Below, piece after piece: positions 18,326 through 27,661 of a stretch of DNA of 45,758 bases. Every line of letters begins with the position of its first letter. Within the stretch, counting starts at the first letter, position 1. A program made the position numbers and the translations under genes. Below the pieces are notes generated by a model, which had not been told where the DNA came from, searched no databases, and was given only the letters and a program-made list of their open reading frames with translations. Source of the DNA: Pseudomonadota bacterium (GTDB taxonomy: Bacteria; Pseudomonadota; Gammaproteobacteria; Thiotrichales; Thiotrichaceae). The DNA lies in assembly GCA_002747435.1 (NCBI GenBank), contig PDPH01000014.1, forward strand, positions 1 to 45,758. The letters are read 5' to 3'.

Positions 18326-19399
18326 ATGTTTCAGGATACGCTTAATAATACCAATATCGCCGAAGAACACGTATTGGTTACACCAGACGAGTTCAAAGCT
18401 CGCTATCCCTTGCAGGCTCACGGTGAAGAATTTATTCGTCATAGTCGTGATACCATTGCCCGTATTTTGACGGGCGAAGATCACCGCTTGTTAGTGGTTA
18501 CCGGACCCTGCTCTATTCACGACCTAGAGGCTGCGAAGGAATATGCCTTGCGCCTGAAAAAATTAAGTGATGAAGTCAAAGACACGCTATATCTGGTCAT
18601 GCGGATCTATTTTGAAAAGCCACGCACCACAGTTGGCTGGAAAGGTCTCATCAATGACCCGGATATGGATGACTCCTTCCAAATTGAAAAAGGCATGGGC
18701 ATGGCACGCGAATTGTTGCTATGGCTGGCTGAACATGAAATACCCGCTGCCACAGAAGCATTGGATCCAATCACGCCCCAATACCTCTCTGATCTGTTTG
18801 CTTGGACTGCAATTGGTGCACGCACCACCGAATCACAAACGCATCGTGAAATGGCGAGTGGCTTATCCATGCCAGTAGGCTTTAAAAATGGTACAGATGG
18901 CAATTTAGATGTGGCGATTAATGCCATGTTGTCAGTATCACACCCACACAGTTTTCTGGGGATTAATCAGGCTGGCCAAGTCACTGTCATCAAAACACGC
19001 GGCAATCAATACGGCCATGTTATTTTGCGTGGTGGCAAACAACCTAATTATGACTCGGTAAATATGGCTTTATGTGAACAAGCTTTGCAAAAGGCAGGTC
19101 TACGTCAAAATATTATTGTGGATTGCAGCCACGGTAATTCCAGCAAACAACATGCCCTACAAGCGCTGGTGGCAGAAAATGTTACCGGACAAATTATTGA
19201 CGGTAACTGCTCCATCAATGGCATTATGCTAGAAAGTCATTTATTCCCGGGCAATCAGCCTATACCCGATGATCGCTCACAGCTAAAATATGGCGTATCC
19301 ATTACTGATGCTTGTATTGATTGGGACACCACTGCGCAACTGCTCAAGCATATGCGCGGACGACTGCAAGATGTATTGCCCGTGCGTCAGACTGGATAA
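18326..19399 (+). CDS. Class I DAHP synthase (AroF/G/H type)
   Basis: The 357-residue enzyme condenses phosphoenolpyruvate and erythrose 4-phosphate to DAHP, the entry of aromatic amino-acid synthesis. Family signatures are VVTGPCSIHD near residue 57, MRIYFEKPRTTVGWKGLIND, the IGARTTESQTHREMASG stretch and DCSHGNSSKQ with the metal-binding residues. Length equals the E. coli AroG/AroF/AroH isozymes. I started at ATG 18326 (MFQDTLNN); the 45 codons in frame upstream are not family-like. Which of the three feedback classes it belongs to cannot be told from sequence by eye. No aromatic-pathway neighbours. Confidence 0.93.
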   Translation: MFQDTLNNTNIAEEHVLVTPDEFKARYPLQAHGEEFIRHSRDTIARILTGEDHRLLVVTGPCSIHDLEAAKEYALRLKKLSDEVKDTLYLVMRIYFEKPRTTVGWKGLINDPDMDDSFQIEKGMGMARELLLWLAEHEIPAATEALDPITPQYLSDLFAWTAIGARTTESQTHREMASGLSMPVGFKNGTDGNLDVAINAMLSVSHPHSFLGINQAGQVTVIKTRGNQYGHVILRGGKQPNYDSVNMALCEQALQKAGLRQNIIVDCSHGNSSKQHALQALVAENVTGQIIDGNCSINGIMLESHLFPGNQPIPDDRSQLKYGVSITDACIDWDTTAQLLKHMRGRLQDVLPVRQTG

Positions 19400-19429
19400 A
19401 AAGACTAAAATAAATAAAGGGCTTAGCTT

Positions 19430-21019
19430 ATGATGGGCGCAAACAGCCAAGCAAGAACTTGGCAAGAAACACTGGAAGATTTATTGACTCCCAGTGTGTT
19501 AAGCATGTTATTTCTTGGCTTCTCCGCAGGGATTCCTATCTTGTTGATTTTCTCCTCCCTCTCACTGTGGTTAGGCGAGGCGGGCATTGAGAAAAAGGCC
19601 GTTACTTTTTTCAGTTGGGCGGCACTTGGCTACTCCTTTAAATTTGTCTGGGCGCCCTTGATTGATAAATTGCCTCTGCCTTGGCTGACACTCAAACTAG
19701 GGCGGCGTCGTGCTTGGCTACTAGTCGCGCAAGTGTTTATTATTATTGCCATTCTGCTAATGGGCAGCATCGATCCATCTATTAGCAAAAATCACTTAAC
19801 CTGGATGGCTTTAGCTGCCGTTTTGTTGGGTTTTTCTTCAGCGACTCAAGATATTGTCATTGATGCCTATCGAATTGAAATTGCTGAAGCACGCTTACAA
19901 GCATTGCTGTCGTCAACTTATATTGTTGGCTATCGCATTGCCATGTTAGTCGCTGGTGCAGGCGCGCTGTACATTGCCTCGCTACTGGGTACCAGTAAAG
20001 AAAATTACATTTATTCCGCTTGGCAAATCGCTTATTACATAATGGCGGGCTGTATGCTGCTGGGTGTTTTGACAACCTTGACGATTTCTGAGCCAAAGCA
20101 AAACCGAGTCGGCCAGCATCATTACACAACCCATGACTATCTCCGCCTCGTAGTGCTATTTGCACTGGCAGTCATTGTTTTTGTCAGCAGCTTTTTCCTT
20201 TTATCCCCATCAATGCTTGCGCTCAAGGATGTTTTCGATGCCGGTATTCTGCTGGGCTTTCTACTAGAAAGTGGGCGCTTTATCCTCTCTATTGCACTCG
20301 CTTTATTGTTTGGTTATTTATTAGTAACTGTCGGCTTAGTCAATAAAACCATAGCTTATGAAACATGGATAGAACCTATTCTGGATTTTTTCAAACGCTA
20401 TGGCTTGAAAACTGCGCTATTACTGCTGGCTTTAGTCGGTTTTTACCGCATTAGCGATATTGTATTAGGCGTTATTTCTAATGTGTTCTACCAGCATCAA
20501 GGCTTTAGTAAACCGGAAATTGCGACGGCCATTAAAACATTTGGCCTATTTATGACAATTTTCGGGGGAATATTAGGTGGCATTATTGCGACCCGCTTTG
20601 GCGTTATGTTGACACTCTTACTAGGTGCAATTTTGTCTGCTTTAAGCAATATGCTATTTATCTGGCTTGCTTACGCTGGCCGCGATTTGCCAGTACTATA
20701 TACCGTTGTTACTGTAGATAATTTAGCCGCTGGCTTTGCCAGTGCCGCTTTCATAGCCTTCCTATCTTCCCTGACCAGCGTTTCTTTCACGGCAGTACAA
20801 TACGCTATTTTCAGCTCACTCATGACACTGATTCCCAAAGTGATTGGTGGCTACTCCGGTACAATTACCGAAGCGATTGGCTACCCAGCCTTCTTTAGCT
20901 TTACCACTTTATTGGGAATTCCGGTCATTGTTTTAGTCGTACTGGCTTGGACTCACTTGGATCACAAGACACCAGAAGACAAAACAGAAAACAAGCTAGA
21001 AAGCAGCTCGGCTAATTAA
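19430..21019 (+). CDS. ampG: AmpG family muropeptide permease (MFS)
   Basis: The 529-residue product has about fourteen membrane helices and the AmpG opening SVLSMLFLGFSAGIPILLIF, then SLWLGEAGIEKK, a LGRRRAW loop and a STQDIVIDAYRIE-type motif (here SATQDIVIDAYRIE). AmpG carries anhydro-muropeptides across the inner membrane for recycling. ATG 19430 is followed directly by another ATG. The gene sits 30 bases behind the DAHP synthase, perhaps co-transcribed. The ampD gene upstream in the window handles the imported substrate in the cytoplasm. Confidence 0.9.
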   Translation: MMGANSQARTWQETLEDLLTPSVLSMLFLGFSAGIPILLIFSSLSLWLGEAGIEKKAVTFFSWAALGYSFKFVWAPLIDKLPLPWLTLKLGRRRAWLLVAQVFIIIAILLMGSIDPSISKNHLTWMALAAVLLGFSSATQDIVIDAYRIEIAEARLQALLSSTYIVGYRIAMLVAGAGALYIASLLGTSKENYIYSAWQIAYYIMAGCMLLGVLTTLTISEPKQNRVGQHHYTTHDYLRLVVLFALAVIVFVSSFFLLSPSMLALKDVFDAGILLGFLLESGRFILSIALALLFGYLLVTVGLVNKTIAYETWIEPILDFFKRYGLKTALLLLALVGFYRISDIVLGVISNVFYQHQGFSKPEIATAIKTFGLFMTIFGGILGGIIATRFGVMLTLLLGAILSALSNMLFIWLAYAGRDLPVLYTVVTVDNLAAGFASAAFIAFLSSLTSVSFTAVQYAIFSSLMTLIPKVIGGYSGTITEAIGYPAFFSFTTLLGIPVIVLVVLAWTHLDHKTPEDKTENKLESSSAN

Positions 21020-21065
21020 TTAGTCACATAAAGCGACCTAACAAAAGGCTGTGTAAGGCGCTAAA

Positions 21066-22136
21066 TTAGCGCACTCGTTTTAACATGAGTAGACCTAATG
21101 CCGTGAACAGTAGCAAAGGCACTATAGCAGACAACAGAGACGGCAAACCGTACACCAAGCCAGTGCGGTTAATCATACGATCCAATAGTAGATAGCTAAT
21201 ACCCAGCACAATGCCAATAAAAATACGTTGCCCTGCTCCTGCATTGCGCTGAAAACCAAACACCAATGGTACAGCTAATACCAACATCACTAGCGTTGAT
21301 AAAGGCGTGGTGAAGTGCTTCCAGTATTCCAATTCAAAAAAGCTGCTATTTAGTGCATTCTCGCGCTGATGCTGAATAAATTCAGCCAGCTCTTTAGCCG
21401 TTAACTCCTCAGGCGTTACAGTAGCGAAGTTTAAAATATTTTCGGGCAATAAATCGGGTACAGTCAGCTCGGTATATCTTGCTATGTGTACTCCCGTGGA
21501 ACTGATGCGTTTATCTAATACTTCTGATAAAACCCATTCAGTTTGAGGCTTTTTATATGCAGCTATTGCCTTGGTAATACGACTAAGGCCACCCCGCTCT
21601 AGGTCAACTTCATAAATAGAAATGCCTTCCAACTTGACTGCTGACCACACTTTATCAATATGCAACAAACGTTGACCATGCTTAAGCCATGCACCTTCAG
21701 CAGACACTTCAACACCAGACTCTTTGAATTGCTGTTTGAAATGACGCGCGTAGGCTTCTGACTGCGGTACCCAGTACTCACCCAATACAAAAGCGAGTAA
21801 GCCCAATATAACCCCCAATTGCAAGGTAGTGCTTAAAATGCGCCAAATGGAAAAACCAGCCGCACGCATGGCGACAATTTCACTATTGGCTGCTAGATTA
21901 CCTAGCCCTAATAAGCTACCAATTAGTACTGCATAGGGAAAATTAGTATAAAGATTACGAGGCAAGCTAAATAAAATATACAATAAGGCTTGCCATGTGC
22001 CATAGCCGGGCAGTTTACCTGCTGCACCCAACTCGGCTATAAAGTCAAATAAACTGAATAATAAACTCAGCGACAGCCAAGTCATAAAAATACTTAACAG
22101 CAGATTTTTCCAAAGATAACGTTCCAGCAGGTGCAT
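21066..22136 (-). CDS. lptG: LptG, LPS transport permease
   Basis: The 356-residue protein is one of the two membrane subunits (with LptF) of the LptB2FG ABC transporter that extracts lipopolysaccharide from the inner membrane. It begins with the family opening LLERYLWKNLLLSI, has three N-terminal membrane helices, a periplasmic beta-jellyroll (about 100-270), and three C-terminal helices ending LLMLKRVR. I chose ATG 22136, since the open frame upstream lies inside lptF. Its A overlaps the last base of the lptF stop (TAATG), so translation is coupled. It converges with ampG. Confidence 0.95.
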   Translation of the reverse strand: MHLLERYLWKNLLLSIFMTWLSLSLLFSLFDFIAELGAAGKLPGYGTWQALLYILFSLPRNLYTNFPYAVLIGSLLGLGNLAANSEIVAMRAAGFSIWRILSTTLQLGVILGLLAFVLGEYWVPQSEAYARHFKQQFKESGVEVSAEGAWLKHGQRLLHIDKVWSAVKLEGISIYEVDLERGGLSRITKAIAAYKKPQTEWVLSEVLDKRISSTGVHIARYTELTVPDLLPENILNFATVTPEELTAKELAEFIQHQRENALNSSFFELEYWKHFTTPLSTLVMLVLAVPLVFGFQRNAGAGQRIFIGIVLGISYLLLDRMINRTGLVYGLPSLLSAIVPLLLFTALGLLMLKRVR

Positions 22137-23203
22137 TAACGTGGCCTCCCGTAATAATAACGTAGCAGCCACAGCGATAAGGCAATCATTAATAAATGCA
22201 CCCACCACAAACCAATCCAAGGCGACAAATCCCCACGCTCGACCATACTGCGTAAGCTTGCCAATAAATTAGCATATAAACCATACAGCAAAATACCGAC
22301 TGCAATTTTACTGTAACGTCCTTGGCGTGGCGCACTATAGCTGAGTGGAAAAGCCAATACAGCTAAAACAGGCGTGGACAGCACAATGGATAAACGCCAT
22401 TGCAATTCAGCTTGAGCAGCTAGGGTATTCATGCTTAATAGCGCTTGGGTGCTGAATGCCTCAATACTGCCTGCTCGCTCAGCATCACGTAGTGGAATAC
22501 GAATACCGTGCTCACCAAAATGAACTATCGACATGTCCCCATGCACTGGGTCATCCTCATAACGATAACCATCTTGTATTTGCAAAAAGCGCTCGCCATT
22601 CACGGAATCAATAAATAAAATGGCGGAACGCGCCCACACCAAAGTATCTTTATCTCCTTCATGCAAACGGATAAAAAAGCGTTCCATCACGGTGCGTGAA
22701 GCATCAATATGCTCTGCCAGTACGGTATAATTATTTTGTTCATTGCCTGAACTAACGAACTGCCCTTCAGGAATCCCCGCAGCCTCCGGGCGTTCATAGA
22801 CTTCTTTTTTCAAGTCCTGATTACGTACTTCCAGCAGGGGCATGACAAAAAACACGGCAAAAGCCATCAACACGCTTAGTGGTAAAACTAACTTAAAAAT
22901 AGCGCGGTAAAACAGTCGCGGTGACACGCCAGAAGTCCGCATAGCCACCATTTCGGAATCACGGTATAAACGACTGAACGCCAGCATCATGCCGATCAGC
23001 AAAGCCACCGGTACTAATCGAATAAGATTTTTCAGGGAACCATAAAACAATAAATGACTCAAAAGGTCGGCGGGCAGGTCGCCACTACTGGCACTGGCTA
23101 ACAAGCGAACAAAAGTATTACCTACAATGATCAAGGCCAACACTGCTAAGGTAGCAATAAAGCTAGTTGCGATGCTCTTGACTAAATATCGATCAATTTG
23201 CAT
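22136..23203 (-). CDS. lptF: LptF, LPS transport permease
   Basis: The 355-residue protein is the LptG partner in the LPS exporter. It opens with IDRYLVKSIATSFIATL (the DRYL motif), continues with membrane helices and a coupling-helix region (AFSRLYRDSEMVAMRTSGV), a periplasmic domain (about 120-260) and C-terminal helices. It is first in the lptFG pair. In many gammaproteobacteria a divergent pepA lies upstream; here the divergent neighbour is an ankyrin gene. The 273-base spacer 23204-23476 contains no gene. Confidence 0.95.
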   Translation of the reverse strand: MQIDRYLVKSIATSFIATLAVLALIIVGNTFVRLLASASSGDLPADLLSHLLFYGSLKNLIRLVPVALLIGMMLAFSRLYRDSEMVAMRTSGVSPRLFYRAIFKLVLPLSVLMAFAVFFVMPLLEVRNQDLKKEVYERPEAAGIPEGQFVSSGNEQNNYTVLAEHIDASRTVMERFFIRLHEGDKDTLVWARSAILFIDSVNGERFLQIQDGYRYEDDPVHGDMSIVHFGEHGIRIPLRDAERAGSIEAFSTQALLSMNTLAAQAELQWRLSIVLSTPVLAVLAFPLSYSAPRQGRYSKIAVGILLYGLYANLLASLRSMVERGDLSPWIGLWWVHLLMIALSLWLLRYYYGRPR

Positions 23204-23476
23204 TGGATGAATTATTATTCATAAAAGTGTAGCGATTGTAACAGTTTGTTCTTCGTACACCCAATACTGTACATAATTGGACAAAAAAGCCGAGCTTTGG
23301 CAAGAAATGAAGCTTTTCTTAGCTGACTTAATTGGATATAGTCTGGAGCTATTGGTATGATCCTAGCGCTTGAAGGTTTAACAGTGCCAGGTTCTCCCGC
23401 CTTTTATTTTGGGCTGAGCAAATTTCTCCATGTCTAACACTACCCAATCACTGATTATCATTAAGGGAGATAGGGG

Positions 23477-24991
23477 ATGATTTTTTCTATTGGGAAAATC
23501 CATTATTGTTTTCTCAAAAACACTGTTCTGGCACTGGTATTAGCGGGTATTGCTCATATTTCACCAGTCGGTGCACAAGACTATAGTGCAGCCGAAGCAC
23601 GGGCACAAGCAGAAGCATGGCGTACCATTGCACAACAGGCGCGTGCTGCCGGTGAAATGGCTGAGGCGGCTAAGGCCGAAACCAATTTACGCCTTTGGGA
23701 GTCCCTGGAAAAAAAAGCCTTAGCCCAAGACAATATCAGTACACCGGCTGCATCTGTCACCGAAACACAGGGTGCTTGGCGTCCCGAACGCCCTCTTAAC
23801 CCCGACTATCAAAACAATTTATTAGCAGCAGTTCAAAGCGCTGACCAAAATCGAGTACGCATGCTGGTTGAGCGCGGTGCACAAGGCACACCGCAACTAT
23901 TGCAAATGGCTCTGGATGCTCAACAGCTTGGCATAGCTGCTTTATTAATCCGCTATGGTGCTGGTACAGACCCTAATTTGCCCCACACGCTGGGTCGCGC
24001 CTTAATCCAAGCAGTCGCTAGCTCCCGTAGCCCTCAGTACCTAGATACGCTCATCCGATTGGGCGCAAATGTCAATTATACTGATAATGGTTTAAGCCCT
24101 GCCCAAGTAGCACTCAATAAAAATAATTTTGAAATGCTGGCTCATCTGGCTGCACGGGGGGCAAAACGTGATACTGCCGAGTTATCTCGTTTACTAGCGG
24201 GTGTGGCCGCCGCAGGTGATACCACTCGTGCCAGACAACTGGCACTTGCTGGTGCTGATCCCACCTTTAATATCAAAGGAAAAAATGCGTTAAGTGAAGC
24301 TTTTGCAGCAGATAACATGGAGATGATCAAAGCTTTAACGAGTGGTGGGGTACGTATTAAGGATACTGATCTGACTGGCCTACTACTTCAAGCTGTAGCC
24401 CGTAATCAACCTGAGCGTGTTAACCTGCTAATTAGTATAGGCGCAGATGTCAATCGTCCTTCCAGCAAAGGCGTACGTCCTTTAATGATTGCTATGTATA
24501 ACAATAATCTGGCGATGGCAAACATGCTTATTCGCTCCGGTGCAACGGACCCTGAAGGCCATTATGCCAGCAAAACCTTTGATGCAGCACTTAATGGTGA
24601 TGTGCAATGGCTGCGTGTACTCATCCAAATACCTTCTTACATACAATACCGCAATAATGAAGGTGAAACGCCCTTACATGCAGCCGCCTCGCGTGGTCAT
24701 ACGCAAGCTGTCATCATGTTGGTTAAGGCTGGTATCGATCCCAATGTATTAACCAGCCTGAAAGGCTGGACGCCAATCCATCATGCCGCTCGTTTCGGCC
24801 ACATGGAAACAGTAAATGAATTATTGCGTTTGGGTGCGAATGCTTATGCGGTCAATTCCGACGGCAATGATGCAGCTAAACTCGTGAGGCTGTCTTCACA
24901 AGGCGTAAAACAAGACGCAGCGAGTAGTAAGAACACTCAGCGATTACTGGAGCTCTTGGGATTGTGGAAGAAATACCATCCACTGCCTTAG
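23477..24991 (+). CDS. Secreted ankyrin-repeat protein
   Basis: The 504-residue protein has a signal peptide (hydrophobic stretch about 16-31, cleavage near VGAQD) and then an Ala-rich helical segment (about 35-75). From about 110 to 495 it is a series of ankyrin repeats, for example GETPLHAAASRGHTQAVIML and GWTPIHHAARFGHMETVNELL, with more diverged units before them. It is expected in the periplasm or outside. AAGGGAGATAGGGG precedes the ATG closely, a strong ribosome site. The partner protein is unknown, and no enzyme domain is visible. It converges with the glycosyltransferase gene, 12 bases apart. Confidence 0.85.
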   Translation: MIFSIGKIHYCFLKNTVLALVLAGIAHISPVGAQDYSAAEARAQAEAWRTIAQQARAAGEMAEAAKAETNLRLWESLEKKALAQDNISTPAASVTETQGAWRPERPLNPDYQNNLLAAVQSADQNRVRMLVERGAQGTPQLLQMALDAQQLGIAALLIRYGAGTDPNLPHTLGRALIQAVASSRSPQYLDTLIRLGANVNYTDNGLSPAQVALNKNNFEMLAHLAARGAKRDTAELSRLLAGVAAAGDTTRARQLALAGADPTFNIKGKNALSEAFAADNMEMIKALTSGGVRIKDTDLTGLLLQAVARNQPERVNLLISIGADVNRPSSKGVRPLMIAMYNNNLAMANMLIRSGATDPEGHYASKTFDAALNGDVQWLRVLIQIPSYIQYRNNEGETPLHAAASRGHTQAVIMLVKAGIDPNVLTSLKGWTPIHHAARFGHMETVNELLRLGANAYAVNSDGNDAAKLVRLSSQGVKQDAASSKNTQRLLELLGLWKKYHPLP

Positions 24992-25003
24992 CGGTGAAGA
25001 GGC

Positions 25004-26035
25004 TTAGGAGGCTTCGTACCAGCCGCCTTGTTCACATGGTTTACATGCTGGTGTTTTCTCAGGTGACACTTGCGAGTTGCGTATTAAATAAGCGTCGCGG
25101 TTGGCAGCTTCAAAATAGGTACGTACCAACATTTCGGCTAATATGCCAGTAGTAATAAATTGGAAGGATGTAATTACCATAAAAATGCCAACCAGTAACA
25201 ACGGTCGACCACCAATGTCCTCACCCATAATAAATTTTTCAATACCCAAACAACCGAGTATTAAAGAGCCCACTAAACCGACAGCCAGCCCCACTGAACC
25301 AAATAAGTGCCCTGGACGAGCGCGAAAACGCATAAAGAACCACATAAAGAGCAGATCAATAACAACACGAAAAGTGCGCGAGATACCGTATTTGGATTCA
25401 CCACTGTGTCTTTCGCTGTGCTTAACTACCCGCTCGCCAATCCGTGATGGCGGTACGGCGGTTGCCACCCAAGCTGGAATAAAGCGGTGCATTTCACCAT
25501 AGAGACGTACTTTACGCATCACTTCAGCACGATAGACTTTTAGGCTGCAACCATAGTCATGTAAATGTACCCCCGTCACTTTACGAATCAAGCGATTCGC
25601 AATCCACGAAGGCATTTTCCGCATCAGCAAAGTATCTTTACGGCTTTTACGCCAGCCCACTAATAAATCCAACTCGCGTTCCTGCAAATCAGCAATAATA
25701 GCGGGAATATCGGCAGGATCATTTTGCAAGTCGCCATCCAGCGTGACCAATAGACTGCCACGCGCTTGGTCAATACCGGCCTGCATAGCGGCAGTTTGGC
25801 CAAAATTACGCAGTAACTCCACTACATGTACATGCTCACCCCATTGCTTTGCGACCGCTCGCAGTCGCTGTAATGTCTCGTCATAGCTACCATCGTCAAC
25901 CAATACCAATTCCCAAGGCATTGAGAAATCATGCAAAACGGCCTGTACACGTTCTACCAGAGGGAATACATTGTCTTCTTCATTGTAGAAAGGGACAATA
26001 ATGCTGACTGTGTCCCTGTTTTTATAGTTATTCAC
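25004..26035 (-). CDS. Family 2 glycosyltransferase (ArnC/GtrB/DPM1-like)
   Basis: The 343-residue enzyme has a GT-A domain (residues 1-235) with SIIVPFYNEEDNV, LVLVDDGSYDETL and the DxD-containing VTLDGDLQNDPADIP stretch. Two C-terminal membrane helices follow (about 235-305). Such enzymes move a sugar from a nucleotide donor to undecaprenyl or dolichyl phosphate, at the cytoplasmic face of the membrane. It starts with GTG at 26035, preceded by AAAGGGA. The next native gene beyond the cassette island, also membrane-related, is a divergent flippase-like protein at 30106. The two were probably close neighbours before insertion; this is inference. Confidence 0.85.
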   Translation of the reverse strand: MNNYKNRDTVSIIVPFYNEEDNVFPLVERVQAVLHDFSMPWELVLVDDGSYDETLQRLRAVAKQWGEHVHVVELLRNFGQTAAMQAGIDQARGSLLVTLDGDLQNDPADIPAIIADLQERELDLLVGWRKSRKDTLLMRKMPSWIANRLIRKVTGVHLHDYGCSLKVYRAEVMRKVRLYGEMHRFIPAWVATAVPPSRIGERVVKHSERHSGESKYGISRTFRVVIDLLFMWFFMRFRARPGHLFGSVGLAVGLVGSLILGCLGIEKFIMGEDIGGRPLLLVGIFMVITSFQFITTGILAEMLVRTYFEAANRDAYLIRNSQVSPEKTPACKPCEQGGWYEAS

Positions 26036-26051
26036 AGAATTATCAATCCCT

Positions 26052-26147
26052 TTAATTTAGTCGTGAGTGTGGCCACTCATGTAAATCACGACCATTTCTT
26101 TCTTCAAAATTTTCTGCAAATTTTGACCAGTATTGTTCTTTTTCCAT
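26052..26147 (-). pseudogene. N-terminal stub of a SAM methyltransferase, probable cassette remnant
   Basis: A 31-codon frame begins at ATG 26147, seven bases behind AAAAGGAG, and reads MEKEQYWSKFAENFEERN at its start. This looks like the opening of small class I methyltransferases I know, where a YVVG-like segment follows; here the sequence breaks off after about 18 residues into GRDLHEWPHSRLN and a stop. On the minus strand it directly follows the R' end of attC1 (GTTATGTG), the position of a cassette gene. It appears truncated by the junction with the glycosyltransferase promoter region. Confidence 0.4.
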
Positions 26148-26216
26148 CAAGTATTCTCCTTTTCACATAACGGTGAGTTCACCGGCGAGTGAAACGAGTC
26201 CGGTGAAACGACTGGT

Positions 26217-26701
26217 GTACGCCCAGCATGGGCATGAACTAATGAGGTGAAAGTCCTCTGTAGGAAGGTCACCATCCTTAGCGATTAATACCGCTATTAG
26301 AAGATAACTACTAGCGAATGGCAAGGGCTTAACCGCGAGCTTGGGTCTGGAGGAAGCCGCTAGCAAAACTGCGAGCTGATGAGCAGGAATATCATATGAG
26401 GCGTAAATAACCTACTGGCGACAGTGGCGAAAGCCGCGAACCAAAGTAAGAAATCTGATGAGACGAGGTGTACACGTTCAGGCGGCTGTTGCCTGCGGCA
26501 TTACCAGCAAAGAGCCATGGTGTAGTGCTAAAACTCTAGGGATCAATCAAGCACTGTCTAACGACTACTTGAAATCTGAGGGGCTTGATTCACTGCGTGA
26601 TAGTTGGATTAAGCTTCACCATTCTTGAGTGAAACGCCCTGTGCGGAGCCGCATGCAGGGTGTTGTGGGGACCGAGGGTTAGAGACCCTCGGCTACCCGA
26701 T
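26217..26701 (+). mobile_element. Truncated class C-attC-type group II intron, copy 1
   Basis: Boundaries are GTACGCCC at the 5' end and CTACCCGAT at the 3' end, chosen because removal restores attC1. The 5' GTACG deviates from the usual GTGYG by one base. The 3' end has a domain V-like hairpin (GCCCTGTGCGGAGCCGCATG at about 26635) and a domain VI-like stem (GAGGGTTAGAGACCCTC) with the CTA-CCGAT tail. It is 485 nt. It lies on the strand opposite to the cassettes, as class C-attC introns do. Relative to copy 2 it lacks 75 bases and is about 94% identical otherwise (hand alignment). It cannot encode a full maturase. Confidence 0.8.
26407..26628 (+). pseudogene. C-terminal remnant of the intron-encoded reverse transcriptase (copy 1)
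   Basis: An open frame of 73 codons begins after a TAA and ends in TGA at 26626. It reads like the thumb/X and extreme C-terminal part of group II intron reverse transcriptases: TYWRQWRKPRTKVRNLMRRG, then KEPWCSAKTLGINQALSNDY and LKSEGLDSLRDSW. It stops shortly after that motif, as class C enzymes without an endonuclease domain do. All catalytic domains are gone. Confidence 0.75.
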
Positions 26702-26713
26702 TAGCTGCTGCTA

Positions 26714-26741
26714 TTGACTATTACACAGGCCCATGTAAAAT
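26714..26741 (+). promoter_or_regulatory. Sigma-70-type promoter for the methyltransferase
   Basis: TTGACT (26714-26719), spacer of 16 bases and TAAAAT (26736-26741) form a near-consensus promoter. Start of transcription would be near 26748, about 35 bases before the ATG at 26783. It lies 12 bases beyond the intron's 3' end and inside the cassette. Confidence 0.55.
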
Positions 26742-26782
26742 GACGACTTTACGTACCATTTTTAACATAAAGATGAACAGTA

Positions 26783-27661
26783 ATGACTGAAATACTTGGT
26801 AATTTACAACTAAATCGGGTTCACCAAGGTGATTGTAACGATTTAATAAAAGAACTTCCCGATGAAAGTGTAGATATCCTTGTAACTAGCCCACCCTACT
26901 GGGGGCAAAGAACTTCATCAGGCACAGGTACAGAAGAAGATCCTCGCGAATATTTAAGTTTTCTTATTGATACGTTCGAGCATTTCCTACCAAAGCTAAA
27001 AAAGGAGGGAATTATTTGGATCAATATTGGAGATGCATACAATACGCCGGTAAATTGGCGCGAAGATGACCATATTTACAGCTCTCTTGGGGTAGATAAA
27101 AAAGGGCTAGATCCAAATAATTCTGCCTACAAAAAAAATAGAGCTAAACGTAAGGCCTTTACCAAAAAAGACGTTCCATGGTTGAAATATGGCAACTTGC
27201 TTGCGTTAACTTATAGGCTAGTGACCGGATTGTCGGATAGTGGGTATCTTTTTAGGGGCGAAGTGATTTGGCAAAAAAGAAATGCAATGCCGGAAGGTAG
27301 ATGCAGAAGACCTCACAGACATCATGAGCCGATTTATTTATTTTCCAAGGAAGAAAAGCACCAATTTAGAACATCCCCTCCGGTTAAAAGCATATGGGAG
27401 TTTTCTAACGAACAAATAAAAGGAAAGAAGCATTTTTCTCGTTTTCCTTTAGAACTTCCCTTTAAGTGTATTGATGCTTACGGAAAGCAAGGGAAAAATG
27501 TTGTGGTACTAGACCCTTTTTCCGGGTCTGGCACCACAGGCTTAGCTGCTTTAAAGCTTGGCTGCTCTTACATTGGATTTGAAATAGACCAAGAACAAGT
27601 TGACGCATCCAACGAGAGATTAGACGATGCCCTTAGAAGCGAAGAGTTATTTACGAATTGA
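26783..27661 (+). CDS. Type II DNA methyltransferase (beta class, probably N4-cytosine)
   Basis: The 292-residue enzyme has the catalytic motif SPPYW (36-40, after DILVT) before the SAM-binding motif DPFSGSGTT (244-252), the beta-class permuted order. The S-P-P-Y form is typical of N4-cytosine enzymes, but N6-adenine cannot be excluded. It protects host DNA from the paired nuclease. The gene converges on the endonuclease gene and overlaps its stop by 15 bases, so it is oriented against the cassette and uses its own promoter at 26714. AT-rich codon use contrasts with neighbouring native genes, fitting transfer. Confidence 0.9.
   Translation: MTEILGNLQLNRVHQGDCNDLIKELPDESVDILVTSPPYWGQRTSSGTGTEEDPREYLSFLIDTFEHFLPKLKKEGIIWINIGDAYNTPVNWREDDHIYSSLGVDKKGLDPNNSAYKKNRAKRKAFTKKDVPWLKYGNLLALTYRLVTGLSDSGYLFRGEVIWQKRNAMPEGRCRRPHRHHEPIYLFSKEEKHQFRTSPPVKSIWEFSNEQIKGKKHFSRFPLELPFKCIDAYGKQGKNVVVLDPFSGSGTTGLAALKLGCSYIGFEIDQEQVDASNERLDDALRSEELFTN

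Larger units (their letters stand above)
26164..26708 (-). other. attC1 recombination site, interrupted by group II intron copy 1
   Basis: Taking out the intron (26217-26701) joins 26164-26216 to 26702-26708, giving 60 nt, the size of a 59-base-element. On the minus strand it reads R'' GCAGCTAAC, a stem TTTCACCGG ... CCGGTGAA (loop with a CGAGT direct repeat), and R' GTTATGTG. R'' agrees with RYYYAAC in six of seven and R' with GTTRRRY in all but one position. It terminates the restriction-modification cassette on that strand; a small-gene ribosome site follows R' in the next cassette. Recombination would fall between G and TT of R', at 26171/26170. Confidence 0.85.

Noticed and set aside
23447..23465. 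GATTATCATT upstream of the ankyrin gene as a second Fur box
   Set aside because: Only one half-site is good and it lies within the ribosome-site region; no clear left half.
26172..26214. Perfect inverted repeat TTCACCGG/CCGGTGAA before intron copy 1 seen as a terminator
   Set aside because: There is no T-run, and together with the split R arms it forms an attC site; the second intron has an equivalent hairpin structure.
26147..26783. The two 0.5 kb repeats as insertion-sequence ends of a composite transposon
   Set aside because: They have no terminal inverted repeats or target duplications, show group II intron ends with RT C-terminal sequence, and sit in attC sites.
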